Below, piece by piece: positions 18,108 to 27,154 of a stretch of DNA of 34,639 nt. Position numbers and translations under genes: made by a program. The notes beneath the pieces were generated by a model, which did not search any database, was not told the origin of the DNA, and worked only from the letters and a program-made list of their open reading frames with translations. Origin of the DNA: Polaribacter sp. WD7 (lineage in GTDB: Bacteria; Bacteroidota; Bacteroidia; Flavobacteriales; Flavobacteriaceae); the NCBI RefSeq assembly GCF_003335085.1, contig NZ_QPEJ01000010.1:1-34639 (forward strand). The letters are read 5' to 3'. Each line of letters opens with the position of its first letter. The stretch's first letter is position 1.

Positions 18108-18797
18108 TTAAGAAATTTTATATTCTGGATAGGTTTCTTCTAGCAATTCTTCTGCTTTTTGGGGTATAATTAATAAAGAAATATAAGAATATATAATTGC
18201 TATTGTAATTAATGCCGCAATACATATTTTAAAATAGAAGGCGTCTGTACTTCTTAAAAGGCTTGAGAGATTAAATAGATTAGAAAAAATTAGAATACTA
18301 CTAAAAGCACCTGCTTTAAAAATCATATCTTCCAATAAATATTTTCTATTTTTTTCTTGAAACCTCTGTTTTGCTTTTTTGGAAAGTTTTGATGCTAACA
18401 CAACATCAATTATGCCTAAAACTAACATTAAAGCTGATAGATAGCTTTTGCTTATGTTTAGAGACATTGCATAATAAAAAAAGAAAAAAATAGAAAGCGT
18501 TACTAGTATTTTAGGTATAGAAAACCAATCTTTCATATAGGTTAATAAGATTGTTCTGTATTTTTTTCCTAACCGTTTTTGTTTGGCTTCAACTACATCC
18601 ATAAAACCAAAAATTCCAAATTTTTTGAAAGATATATCTCTGGCTTCTTCAAAACTTAAGTGTGGATTAGCCACCCAAATTTCTTCAATATCATTGGCCA
18701 AATGATCTACCAATTCTGTTTGCACACCATAATGCTCTACAAAATGTTTTCTAGTAAACTTAAAGAGTTCTTGTATATGAGCGTTTGTTAGTTTCAT
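18108..18797 (-). CDS. permease-associated membrane protein with N-terminal soluble helical domain
   Basis: A 229-residue protein. Residues about 1-75 form a soluble helical domain (LVDHLANDIEEIW, FEEARDISFKKFG) like the short prefix domains of DUF1700/HAAS-type proteins. The rest carries about four membrane helices (about 95-112, 117-133, 158-172, 190-210). Such proteins commonly follow PadR regulators and precede ABC exporters; their exact role is unknown. It is 4 nt after the stop of a similarly built but interrupted gene. Confidence 0.75.
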   Translation of the reverse strand: MKLTNAHIQELFKFTRKHFVEHYGVQTELVDHLANDIEEIWVANPHLSFEEARDISFKKFGIFGFMDVVEAKQKRLGKKYRTILLTYMKDWFSIPKILVTLSIFFFFYYAMSLNISKSYLSALMLVLGIIDVVLASKLSKKAKQRFQEKNRKYLLEDMIFKAGAFSSILIFSNLFNLSSLLRSTDAFYFKICIAALITIAIIYSYISLLIIPQKAEELLEETYPEYKIS

Positions 18798-18801
18798 AGC
18801 A

Positions 18802-19461
18802 TTAATTTAACAAGAGTTTGTTTTTTTCTAGAATTATTTTTCTTTTTCTTATAATCAATAAAATACCTGAAATGTGTAATCCAAAGGCAATTGAAAAATA
18901 AATAAAAAATAAGATTCTATTTTCTTTTAAAAAATCAACAATTGGAGAAAATAAATATAAAAACATACTTGGTAAAACCATTATGTTAGATAAATACTTG
19001 AACGAAATTAGTCTTCTTATGCTTTTGTTTTTATGGTAAGTTAATATAAAACTCATTATCATTGGCATACTGATAAGACTAACAAAAATACCACCAAGTA
19101 TTTTATTTGAAAGATTGAACTTAAAAAACAAAGAATAAATAATTATTAGACAGAAAATTGTGAAAGGAATTTGTCTTATAGTGTAAAAAAAACCAAAAAA
19201 CTCTTGTAAAAGTTCTTTTTGATTTTGCCAATGAACTACACTTTCCTTTTTTGTTGTACTTCCTTTATAATTAGAAACAAAACTAGAATTGTCTGCTAAA
19301 TATTAAGATAAGTTACCGTTTCTTGTTGTTGTTTCAAAGTCTAAAATTATATGATCTATAAGCTCGTATAAATCTTCGGGATCCAAAAACTTCTTTTTCT
19401 TTTTAAGGTAACCCTCTAAAAAAGATAATTGTTTTTCTGTTATTTCATAGTTCTTTCTCAT
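18802..19461 (-). pseudogene. membrane protein gene interrupted by an in-frame TAA
   Basis: One reading frame runs from ATG 19459-19461 to the stop at 18802 (220 codons) with a single internal TAA at 19303-19305. Before it are 51 residues with a soluble helical prefix (FLDPEDLYELIDHIILDFE). After it the same frame continues without further stops as YLADNSSFVSNYKGS, then about 150 residues with four or five membrane helices. The layout copies the intact 229-residue neighbour. No reading-frame shift is needed: a single CAA to TAA change would explain it. The ATG follows the PadR stop by 1 nt. Alternatives are a sequencing error, or expression as two pieces (a TTG at 19131 could start the second). 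Confidence 0.7.
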
Positions 19462-19462
19462 T

Positions 19463-19801
19463 TTACTCCAAACGTAATTTAGGGTTTACCAGTTGTTGCA
19501 TGGTCCTTAAAAACTCTTGCATTTCTTCTAATTTATTCACAGTTTCTGTGGTACCAGATTCTGTTAATTTATAATACTTGCGTAATCTATTACCCACTTT
19601 GGCAACCTCTACATCTAACAAACCATCGGCTTCTAATTTGTGTAAAGCGGGGTACAAAGCACCTTCCGTAATTTTTAACTCGCCTTTTGTAAGCTCTTTT
19701 ACGTGTTGGGTAATTTCATATCCATACATTTTATCATGCTGCTCTAACAATTTTAAAATAATGGTTTGTAAAGAACCCTTGTATAATTTTTGATTTCCCA
19801 T
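19463..19801 (-). CDS. PadR family transcriptional regulator
   Basis: A 112-residue DNA-binding protein. The winged helix-turn-helix shows MYGYEITQHV at about 25-34, ELKITEGALYPALHKLEADGLL at about 56-77 (recognition helix and wing), and a C-terminal dimerisation helix. PadR proteins of this size usually repress the adjacent transporter cassette; here the downstream genes are two membrane proteins, a DUF5687 permease and an ABC ATPase. It starts 35 nt from a copy of the cloverleaf repeat, so that repeat may overlap its leader or operator. Confidence 0.93.
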   Translation of the reverse strand: MGNQKLYKGSLQTIILKLLEQHDKMYGYEITQHVKELTKGELKITEGALYPALHKLEADGLLDVEVAKVGNRLRKYYKLTESGTTETVNKLEEMQEFLRTMQQLVNPKLRLE

Positions 19802-19835
19802 TTTTGGTGTGTAATCGTTTATTTTTTATCTTCTT

Positions 19836-19939
19836 TGTCACTTCTAGTGATTTCGATTGTTTCAATCGAAATTGTATCGAGAAGCTTTATATGTTCTCGA
19901 TACAAAATTTCTGAAAAAGAAATTTCACTCGAACTGACA
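19836..19939. repeat. dispersed cloverleaf-folding repeat, copy B
   Basis: Terminal inverted repeats TGTCACTTCTAGTG (19836-19849) and CACTCGAACTGACA (19926-19939) enclose three adjacent perfect hairpins: TTTCGATTG/CAATCGAAA (19851-19859 with 19863-19871), TTGTATCGAGAA/TTCTCGATACAA (19872-19883 with 19894-19905), and AAATTTCT/AGAAATTT (19905-19912 with 19918-19925). It has the same plan as copy A at 7110-7230. No open frame. Confidence 0.8.
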
Positions 19940-20010
19940 GTTTTTTAAACTCACATCAAATATACATAATTTTTATATGCATTAGTTTCTTAGGTATTTA
20001 ACTTTAACAA

Positions 20011-20043
20011 AAAAAATCCTGAGAAAATGAATTCTCAGGATTT
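20011..20043 (-). terminator. terminator of the thioredoxin-like gene
   Basis: An 11-bp perfect stem (AAATCCTGAGA with TCTCAGGATTT) has an 8-nt loop. On the minus strand a T run follows. It lies 85 nt after the stop of the 20128-20487 gene. Confidence 0.85.
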
Positions 20044-20127
20044 GATGGGTTTTGCTTTTCTTATTCTCAACAAAAAAATAAGAAGCGTATGTATTAATCC
20101 CTTGCTTTGGGAAAGTTGGGATGCGTT

Positions 20128-20487
20128 TTATTTCGATACTTTTAAGACTTCAGCAATTATGCGCTCTAGTTCAGGTTTTGGTAAGGCTCCGTTTGCCATT
20201 TGTGGTTCTTCACCCATAGGGCAAAATAACATTGATGGAATGCTTCTTATCCCAAAAGCTGCAGACAATTCTTGTTCTGCCTCCGTGTCAATTTTATAAA
20301 TGTCTATCTTGTCTCCATACTCTTCAGAAAGTTGTTCTAAAACAGGCGCTAATGCTTTACAAGGGCCACACCAATCTGCATAAAAATCTATTAACGCAGG
20401 TTTGTTTCCTTCAAATTTCCATTCTTTATTTTCTGTAAAATTAAAAACTTTTTCTAAAAAAGTTGCTTTGGTTAAATTTTCTGTCAT
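20128..20487 (-). CDS. thioredoxin family protein
   Basis: A 119-residue cytoplasmic thioredoxin-fold protein. The active site is WCGPC with C40 and C43, and the cis-proline loop is IRSIPSML. The chain ends with a normal thioredoxin C-terminal helix (LERIIAEVLK). An extra Cys just after the cis-Pro strand (FCPMG) is not part of the classical thioredoxin pattern. No signal peptide is present. Its own terminator shows it is monocistronic. Confidence 0.93.
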   Translation of the reverse strand: MTENLTKATFLEKVFNFTENKEWKFEGNKPALIDFYADWCGPCKALAPVLEQLSEEYGDKIDIYKIDTEAEQELSAAFGIRSIPSMLFCPMGEEPQMANGALPKPELERIIAEVLKVSK

Positions 20488-20748
20488 GAATTTAAAATTT
20501 TATTTCTAATTGAATTTTTGTTACTATTTCGTTTTTTCTTTCCTAAAAAAACATACTTTGTAATTGTTATTCTTTATTCTAATTTCTGTACCACAACTAC
20601 CAAACTATATTTTCTGTAAAAATAGTCGTTTTTTATTGCTTCAAATTACATCATTGTCAAGACTTTAGTTAAAACGTTAAAAATTGTTAAATAACTGATA
20701 ATATGCTTCATAACCTCTAATTTTGGGTGTCACCAAATTTTATCAATC
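20488..20748. other. divergent intergenic region
   Basis: This region holds the upstream sequences of the thioredoxin-like gene (minus) and the prolyl oligopeptidase gene (plus). Apart from the candidate -7 box for the peptidase, no further element was recognised. Confidence 0.6.
20718..20725 (+). promoter_or_regulatory. possible -7 box of the prolyl oligopeptidase gene
   Basis: TAATTTTG fits TAnnTTTG and lies 23 nt before the ATG, the same spacing as for atpB (27 nt). No -33 TTG is found 17-23 nt upstream, so this is only a partial promoter match. Confidence 0.35.
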
Positions 20749-22908
20749 ATGAAAGTCAAATTAATCTTACCTGTTTTAGTGGCAAGTACTATTTTAGTGT
20801 CTTGTAAAACCGAAATGACACAAAAAAATATTGAAGTGAATTACCCAGAAACAACAAAAAAACCAGTTATAGATACTTTATTTGGTACTGCTGTAACAGA
20901 TAATTATAGATGGTTAGAAGATGATAGAAGTACAGAAACAGAAAATTGGGTAACTGCTCAAAACGAGGTTACTTTTAATTATTTAAGCAATATACCTTAC
21001 AGAGAACAATTAAAATCTCGCTTATCTGAAATTTTGAATTATGAGCGTATTGGAACGCCTTATAAAGAAGGAGAGTATACTTACTTTTCTAAAAACGATG
21101 GTTTACAAAATCAATCTGTAGTATACAGAACTAAAGGAAATTCTGAACCAGAAGTTTTCTTAGACCCTAATACGTTTTCTGATGACGCAACCACATCTTT
21201 AGGTACTTTAAGTTTTTCTGAAGATGGTAAAACAGCAGCTTACGCAATCTCTGAAGCAGGTTCTGATTGGAGAAAAATTATGGTGATGGATGTTGCTTCA
21301 AAAACCATAAAAGAAGACACTTTGGTAGATGTTAAATTCTCTGGAATTTCTTGGTACAAAAATGAAGGCTTTTACTACTCTAGTTATGATAAGCCAAAAG
21401 GAAGTGAGTTGTCTGCCAAAACAGATCAACACAAATTATATTACCATAAACTAGGTACACCTCAAAAAACAGATGTCGTTATTTTTGGCAATACTGCTGC
21501 AGAAAAGCATAGATATGTGGGCGGCTATGTAACTGAAGACAATAGGTATTTGGTTATTACAGCATCTGTTTCTACCTCAGGTAATAAATTATTTATCAAA
21601 GATTTAGCTAAACCTAACAGCCCATTAATCACCATTTTAAACAACACAGATAGTGATACTTTTGTTATAGACAATAGAGGTAGTACTCTGTATTTGGTTA
21701 CCAATTTAAATGCACCCAATAAAAAAATTATTACGGTAGATGCTGGTAATCCATCACCAGAAAACTGGAAAGATTTTATACCAGAAACAGAAAACGTACT
21801 TTCTCCTTCTACAGGTGCAGGTTATTTTTTTGCAAGTTATATGGTAGATGCTGTGTCTAAAGTTTTACAGTATGACTTTAACGGAAACCAAATTAGAGAG
21901 GTAAAACTACCAGGAGTTGGAAGTGCTAGCGATTTTGGAGGCAAAACAGATGCTAAAGAACTCTACTTTTCTTTTACCAATTACAATACACCCAGTTCTT
22001 CATTTAAGTTCAATCCTACAGACGGCACCTACACCACGTATTGGAAACCTTCTATAGATTTTGATGCAGATGCATATGAAAGCAATCAAGTTTTTTATAC
22101 TTCTAAAGACGGTACAAAAGTACCTATGATTATCACACATAAAAAAGGACTAGAATTAAACGGAAAAAATCCTACTATTTTATATGGTTATGGGGGCTTT
22201 AATGTAAGTTTGATACCTCGTTTTAGAACTACAATTGCGGTTTGGATGGAGCAAGGTGGTATTTACGCTGTACCCAATTTAAGAGGTGGTGGCGAATACG
22301 GAAAAAAATGGCATATTGCCGGTACTAAAATGCAAAAGCAAAATGTTTTTGACGATTTTATTGCCGCTGGTGAATATTTAATTGCAAACAAATACACCTC
22401 ATCAGATTTCTTAGCCGTTAGCGGTGGTTCTAATGGTGGTTTACTTGTTGGTGCTACAATGACCCAAAGACCAGATTTGATGAAAGTTGCGTTACCTGCA
22501 GTTGGTGTATTAGACATGTTGCGTTACCACACATTTACCGCTGGTGCAGGATGGGCTTACGATTATGGTACAGCAAATGATAGTAAAGAAATGTTTGATT
22601 ATTTAAAAGGATACTCGCCAGTACATAATGTAAAAGAAGGCGTACAATACCCTGCTACCTTGGTAACCACTAGCGATCATGATGATAGGGTTGTACCCGC
22701 ACATAGTTTTAAATTTGCTGCAGAACTACAAGAAAAACAAACTGGTAACACTCCTACATTAATTAGAATAGAAGTAAATGCTGGTCATGGAGCAGGCAAA
22801 CCCATTTCTAAAGTTATTGAAGAAACTGCAGATATTTTTGGTTTTACCCTCTTTAATATGGGTTTTGAACAGCTTCCAAATCCGCCAAAAGCAAAATTGA
22901 AAAACTAA
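20749..22908 (+). CDS. S9A prolyl oligopeptidase, lipoprotein
   Basis: A 719-residue serine peptidase that cleaves short peptides after proline. The lipobox ILVSC gives Cys19, so it is predicted to be anchored in an envelope membrane. The N-terminal about 30-80 and the C-terminal catalytic alpha/beta-hydrolase domain (about 440-719) flank a beta-propeller. The catalytic triad is S561 ([11 protein letters not shown]), D645 (SDHDDRVVP) and H680 (NAGHGAG). The length is usual for the S9A family. It is single, with its own terminator. Confidence 0.95.
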   Translation: MKVKLILPVLVASTILVSCKTEMTQKNIEVNYPETTKKPVIDTLFGTAVTDNYRWLEDDRSTETENWVTAQNEVTFNYLSNIPYREQLKSRLSEILNYERIGTPYKEGEYTYFSKNDGLQNQSVVYRTKGNSEPEVFLDPNTFSDDATTSLGTLSFSEDGKTAAYAISEAGSDWRKIMVMDVASKTIKEDTLVDVKFSGISWYKNEGFYYSSYDKPKGSELSAKTDQHKLYYHKLGTPQKTDVVIFGNTAAEKHRYVGGYVTEDNRYLVITASVSTSGNKLFIKDLAKPNSPLITILNNTDSDTFVIDNRGSTLYLVTNLNAPNKKIITVDAGNPSPENWKDFIPETENVLSPSTGAGYFFASYMVDAVSKVLQYDFNGNQIREVKLPGVGSASDFGGKTDAKELYFSFTNYNTPSSSFKFNPTDGTYTTYWKPSIDFDADAYESNQVFYTSKDGTKVPMIITHKKGLELNGKNPTILYGYGGFNVSLIPRFRTTIAVWMEQGGIYAVPNLRGGGEYGKKWHIAGTKMQKQNVFDDFIAAGEYLIANKYTSSDFLAVSGGSNGGLLVGATMTQRPDLMKVALPAVGVLDMLRYHTFTAGAGWAYDYGTANDSKEMFDYLKGYSPVHNVKEGVQYPATLVTTSDHDDRVVPAHSFKFAAELQEKQTGNTPTLIRIEVNAGHGAGKPISKVIEETADIFGFTLFNMGFEQLPNPPKAKLKN

Positions 22909-22921
22909 ACAACAAACAAAG

Positions 22922-22946
22922 ACCGATGCGAAAGTATCGGTTTTTT
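22922..22946 (+). terminator. terminator of the prolyl oligopeptidase gene
   Basis: ACCGATGC pairs with GTATCGGT (one G-T pair) across a GAAA tetraloop, followed by TTTTTT. The GNRA loop and clear T tract make a good intrinsic terminator 13 nt after the stop. Confidence 0.85.
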
Positions 22947-23099
22947 CTTTGGGCGTTACCACAAGGGTCACGCTTTCCGCACTCGCTTTCCAATTTTCAA
23001 TTGTAAGAGCTCAAACAAATGCTTCAATCGTTAACGCAGTTGTGCGTACTTGCAAGCCTTTTACTATACCAAATCAATTAGAAAACTTATTTTTGCAAC
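22947..23099. other. compositionally distinct intergenic block, possible dispersed repeat
   Basis: This 153-nt block is richer in G+C than its neighbours (for example GGGCGTTACCACAAGGGTCA, GAGCTCAAACAAATGCTTCA) and contains no convincing gene. The wording is like GC-rich intergenic repeats recalled from other Flavobacteriia. No second copy is in this window, so the repeat nature is unproven. Confidence 0.35.
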
Positions 23100-24026
23100 A
23101 TGCTAAAGGTTCAAAATATTTCTTTTCAATACCACAAAAACAAACCTGTTTTACAAGACTTTGATTTTACAGTACAGGCAGGAGAACACCTTTGCATTAT
23201 GGGTGAAAGTGGTTGTGGAAAATCTACACTTTTAAAAGCTATTTATGGCTTGTTAGATTTAAAAAAAGGCGAAATCTTTTGGAACGACGAACAAATTTTA
23301 GGACCAGAGTTTCACCTTGTTCCTGGTTTTGACAAATTTAAATACGTAGCTCAAGATTTTGATTTGATGCCTTATATTTCTGTATCAGAAAATATAAAAA
23401 AATTCTTGTCTCGTTTTTACCCAGAAGAAAGTGAAGCTAGAACTCAAGAATTACTAGAAGTAATTCAAATGAAGGCATTTGAACACACAAAAGTTAAAAA
23501 TTTAAGTGGCGGTCAAAAACAACGTGTTGCTATTGCAAGAGCCTTAGCAAAAGAACCCAAATTATTGTTGTTAGATGAGCCTTTTGGGCAAATAGATAAT
23601 TTTAAAAAAAATGATTTAAGAAGAAATTTGTTTTCGTATTTAAAGCAAAAAAACATTGCGTGTATTGTAGCCACTCATGATAAAGATGATGCACTTTCTT
23701 TTGCAGATACCCTTATTGTAATTCGTAACAACAACATTGTAGTCAATAATTCTCCAACATCAATTTATCGAAATCCAGCATCAAAGTACGTTGCAGCTCT
23801 GTTTGATGATGTTAATGAAATTGTAATAAACAGTAAAACTGTTTTGTGTTATCCTCATCAGCTAAAAGTTGTTGAGAACTCTAAAATCCAAGTAAAAGTA
23901 ACCAACAGTTATTTTAAAGGTTCTTATTGGCTCATTGAAGCAGATTTTGATGGACAAGTTGTGTTTTTTAATCATGATTCTGAAATACAAAAAAACACTA
24001 AAACTCAGTTGCTTTTTATAAACTAG
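23100..24026 (+). CDS. ABC transporter ATP-binding protein, stand-alone
   Basis: A 308-residue ATPase. Walker A is GESGCGKS at 35-42, the Q-loop is VAQDFDLMPYISV, the signature is LSGGQKQR, Walker B is LLLLDEPFGQID, and the H-loop is VATHDKDD. A C-terminal domain of about 90 residues follows; it ends with a beta-rich stretch resembling the regulatory TOBE-like part of iron or molybdate importers. No permease or binding protein is encoded beside it, so the transported substrate is unknown and it presumably works with a membrane partner encoded elsewhere. Confidence 0.9.
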   Translation: MLKVQNISFQYHKNKPVLQDFDFTVQAGEHLCIMGESGCGKSTLLKAIYGLLDLKKGEIFWNDEQILGPEFHLVPGFDKFKYVAQDFDLMPYISVSENIKKFLSRFYPEESEARTQELLEVIQMKAFEHTKVKNLSGGQKQRVAIARALAKEPKLLLLDEPFGQIDNFKKNDLRRNLFSYLKQKNIACIVATHDKDDALSFADTLIVIRNNNIVVNNSPTSIYRNPASKYVAALFDDVNEIVINSKTVLCYPHQLKVVENSKIQVKVTNSYFKGSYWLIEADFDGQVVFFNHDSEIQKNTKTQLLFIN

Positions 24027-24172
24027 CGTATATTTTTACTTAAGCGTTAAATAGAACCAAAATTTCTCCATAACGTCAACATGACAATTTATATGGTCAT
24101 TGCAGACTAAAGCTAAAAAATCTAATACAGATTGCTCTTTCTTTTAAAGAGAAACTAAAATGAATAAGATTT

Positions 24173-27001
24173 TTATTTTACATGAAAATCAGAAGTAGCC
24201 TCACCAATTTTAACAACATATTTCCCTTTCGGTAAATAATAAACACCATTTTTAGCTTTTTTGATATCTATTTCTTTATTCACTTTTTTATAGTTTTTTA
24301 AGCCTTTTTTAGAAAAAGAAACATCATAAAAAGCCTCATTAAAACCTTTGTCTGCATCTATAGAAAATGTGTGTATTTGCATACCCTCAGAGAAGATTTT
24401 TACTGTAACTTTATTAGCGGAATTTACATAAAAAGGAATGCTAATCTCAGGTTCAAAGGCTTCCCTCCATTGACTTCTAGAAGTTCCCCAATTGTTTCTT
24501 TTTTGGATATCTTCTAGTTCAAAAATATGTACTGGTTTTTTTAAAATTTCTTGCGTCATTTTCTGTAACGGAGCAATAGTAGCTTTATACAAACTTCTTC
24601 CATGAGTTCCTAAAATAAGATGTTTTGCAGTAGGTTGAATTACCAAATCGTGCACAGCTACATTGGGTAAATTCTTTACAAATGCATCCCAAGACTTACC
24701 TCTATTAAATGAAACATACACCCCGTTATCAGTTCCTAAATACAATAGGTTTTCATTATCAGTATCTTCTCTAATCACGTTAACAGCAGCAACAGGAAGA
24801 TTGTTACTTATATTTTGCCATGTTTGCCCATAGTCATCAGAAACATAAACGTAAGGCGTAAAATCGTCAAAACGGTATCCGTTTAACGTGGCATAAACCC
24901 TTTCTTTTTTAAATTGAGAAGCCACCACTCTAGAAACCCATAAATTTTGAGGTAAGTTGTTAGAAATTCGCGTCCAAGTTCCTCCACCATTTTTGGTTCT
25001 ATTAATGTATCCATCATCTGAACCCGTATAAAGTAAACCAAATTGAAACGGACTTTCGGCAATTGTGGTTAGTGTACCATAAGCAACATTTCCTTTTTTT
25101 CCGCCAGTAGTCAAATCATCAGAGATCGTTTCCCAATCATCACCTTTATTTAAAGAACGGTGTAATTTATTGCCTCCTAAATATAAAATATCTTGATTGT
25201 GTTTGGATAATAAAATTGGCGTTTGCCAATTAAATCGATACGGAGTTTCTCCTAAGATATGCTTAGGCTGAATGTAAGTGTTTTTTTCTGTTTTTCTATC
25301 AATTCTAAAATAATTTCCAAACTGGAAACCTGTGTACACGATATCAGGATTTCTATCATCTACCTGTACTTGCATTCCGTCTCCGCCCATAATAGACGTA
25401 TATGGGTTGTGCCCAGATTGATACCAGCGTTTGTCTGTTTTTGCATTATGAGATGCTACCCAAACTCCGTTGTCTTGCAAACCTCCGTATACTTTATATT
25501 CTTTCTGGTTGTCTGCATAAATTGCATAAAATTGTCCTACTGCAGGACTGTTTAGTTTTATCCAACTATCTCCATCATCGTAACTTAGGTTTAATCCACC
25601 ATCATTTCCATTTAAAATATGACCTGATCTTTTTGGATTTACCCACAATGCTTGATGGTCTGAGTGCACGTTTTCTTTACTAATAGATGTAAATGTTTTA
25701 CCGCCATCTTTAGATTTTATAATGGGTACGCCTAAAACATAAATGGCATTTTCATTTTGAAGATCTACACGGATTTCACCAAAATAATATCCATAAGAGC
25801 TATACACCCCGTTTAGGTAGTTGGTATGTGTTTTATTCCAAGAAACTCCTCCGTCTGTAGTTTTAAAAACTTCTGCACCTATAACAGGTGTATCAAACAA
25901 TATTGTGTTGGCATCTTCTAAATATTTTGCTAAATCTATAGGTTTTATAGTACCTACGCTAACCATTTGCTTTACATTTTTAGCGCTATATTTTTCTTGA
26001 AATCCATTATTTTTTAAATAATTGTCTATTTTTTTATCAGATAAGCTTAAAAAATCTTCTGTAGACATTGTTTTAAAATCTTCTTTGGTCAACTCATCTG
26101 TAGATGCTTTATCGTCTTTTTTGGGTCTTCTAAACTGACTATCATGTAAAGCATACACTGTGTTTTCATTAAAAACAGCTAACCCTATTCTGCCTACGCC
26201 ATCACCCGTTGGAAACTGGTTATTCTTGGTTATTTTTGTCCATGTTTTTCCTGCATTTGTACTTTTATATATGGCAGATTTGCTTCCATCTCCATCAAAA
26301 TTCCAAGCTTTACGTACTCTTTGCCACGAAGCCGCATACATTATATTAAAATTATTAGGTGCAAAAGCCACGTCAATAATTCCGGTATCTTTGTTTATAT
26401 AAAGTGTTTTTGTCCAAGTTTTTCCACCGTCAGTTGTTTTAAAAATTCCTCTTTCTTTATTTGAAGAATACAAATGCCCAATAACACCTACTACAACCTC
26501 ATTTGTATTTTTTGGATTGATAATAATTCTACTAATATGATGAGAATCTGTTAACCCAACATTTAGCCACGTTTTTCCTTTATCTGTAGATTTTAATATG
26601 CCAATACCTGCGTAACTAGAACGAGAGGAATTTTTTTCACCTGTACCTACCCAAATTGTACCAGAGTTCCAATCTACAGCAATATCTCCAATGTTTTGAG
26701 TTGGCGAGTTGTCTAAAACTGGCATAAACGTGGTTCCGTTATTTTTTGTATACCATAAACCTCCAGATGCATATCCTACATAGAATTCCGTTGGATTTTC
26801 TGGGTTTACAGCAATATCTGCAACACGACCACTCATAACTGTTGGCCCTATATTGGTAAAGGCTACATTTTTTACTAATGAGGATTGCATCATTTTAGAT
26901 TTATGCAATAACGATTGCTGAATATCATTAGCAGTTGATGGCTTTTGAGCAAAAAGTAATGTTGAAAAGCTTAGGTATAAAAATTGGACAAACAATCTCA
27001 T
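24173..27001 (-). CDS. large secreted BNR/sortilin-like beta-propeller protein
   Basis: A 942-residue protein with a signal peptide (about 1-18, ending LLFAQ). It has repeated Asp-box-like motifs of the type S-x-D-x-G-x-T-W (KSTDKGKTW, KTTDGGKTW, KSTNAGKTW, KSKDGGKTF, RTKNGGGTWT, VSDDYGQTWQ, VSFNRGKSW) that run from about 80 to 780, as in VPS10/sortilin-type propellers. Pairwise spacing suggests two propellers. The C-terminus (DFHVK) lacks an evident type IX secretion C-terminal domain, so the route is uncertain. Activity is unknown; family members include uncharacterised glycosyl-hydrolase-like proteins. Confidence 0.85.
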   Translation of the reverse strand: MRLFVQFLYLSFSTLLFAQKPSTANDIQQSLLHKSKMMQSSLVKNVAFTNIGPTVMSGRVADIAVNPENPTEFYVGYASGGLWYTKNNGTTFMPVLDNSPTQNIGDIAVDWNSGTIWVGTGEKNSSRSSYAGIGILKSTDKGKTWLNVGLTDSHHISRIIINPKNTNEVVVGVIGHLYSSNKERGIFKTTDGGKTWTKTLYINKDTGIIDVAFAPNNFNIMYAASWQRVRKAWNFDGDGSKSAIYKSTNAGKTWTKITKNNQFPTGDGVGRIGLAVFNENTVYALHDSQFRRPKKDDKASTDELTKEDFKTMSTEDFLSLSDKKIDNYLKNNGFQEKYSAKNVKQMVSVGTIKPIDLAKYLEDANTILFDTPVIGAEVFKTTDGGVSWNKTHTNYLNGVYSSYGYYFGEIRVDLQNENAIYVLGVPIIKSKDGGKTFTSISKENVHSDHQALWVNPKRSGHILNGNDGGLNLSYDDGDSWIKLNSPAVGQFYAIYADNQKEYKVYGGLQDNGVWVASHNAKTDKRWYQSGHNPYTSIMGGDGMQVQVDDRNPDIVYTGFQFGNYFRIDRKTEKNTYIQPKHILGETPYRFNWQTPILLSKHNQDILYLGGNKLHRSLNKGDDWETISDDLTTGGKKGNVAYGTLTTIAESPFQFGLLYTGSDDGYINRTKNGGGTWTRISNNLPQNLWVSRVVASQFKKERVYATLNGYRFDDFTPYVYVSDDYGQTWQNISNNLPVAAVNVIREDTDNENLLYLGTDNGVYVSFNRGKSWDAFVKNLPNVAVHDLVIQPTAKHLILGTHGRSLYKATIAPLQKMTQEILKKPVHIFELEDIQKRNNWGTSRSQWREAFEPEISIPFYVNSANKVTVKIFSEGMQIHTFSIDADKGFNEAFYDVSFSKKGLKNYKKVNKEIDIKKAKNGVYYLPKGKYVVKIGEATSDFHVK

Positions 27002-27101
27002 AAGTTGATAAGTTTACATTGAGATGTTGAAATTACCATTAGTATTCTCATTTTCAAAATCTTTAACAAAATTTAGGATTTCTCAACAAATATAAAGAGT
27101 G

Positions 27102-27109
27102 TATCTTTG
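27102..27109 (+). promoter_or_regulatory. possible -7 box of the DEAD-box helicase gene
   Basis: TATCTTTG fits TAnnTTTG and lies 45 nt before the ATG. No TTG sits at the expected -33 position, so only half of the promoter is supported. Confidence 0.35.
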
Positions 27110-27154
27110 ACCTCAGAATTTGATTACATCAAATTAAATTCTTAAAAATACTAC

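Larger units (their letters stand above)
19802..20127. other. gene-free stretch between padR-type gene and trxA-type gene
   Basis: These 326 nt have no convincing gene. They contain the leader of the PadR gene, cloverleaf repeat copy B (19836-19939) and the thioredoxin terminator (20011-20043). The rest is AT-rich sequence with nothing recognisable. Confidence 0.75.

Noticed and set aside
19836..19939. Cloverleaf element as a tRNA gene
   Set aside because: The terminal arms, arm lengths and loops do not match: there is no T-loop consensus, no D-loop and no anticodon arm of standard size, and two divergent copies occur.
25259..25683. Two overlapping plus-strand frames opposite the BNR protein gene
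   Set aside because: Both are antisense to a protein with repeated Asp-box motifs and lack any recognisable domain.
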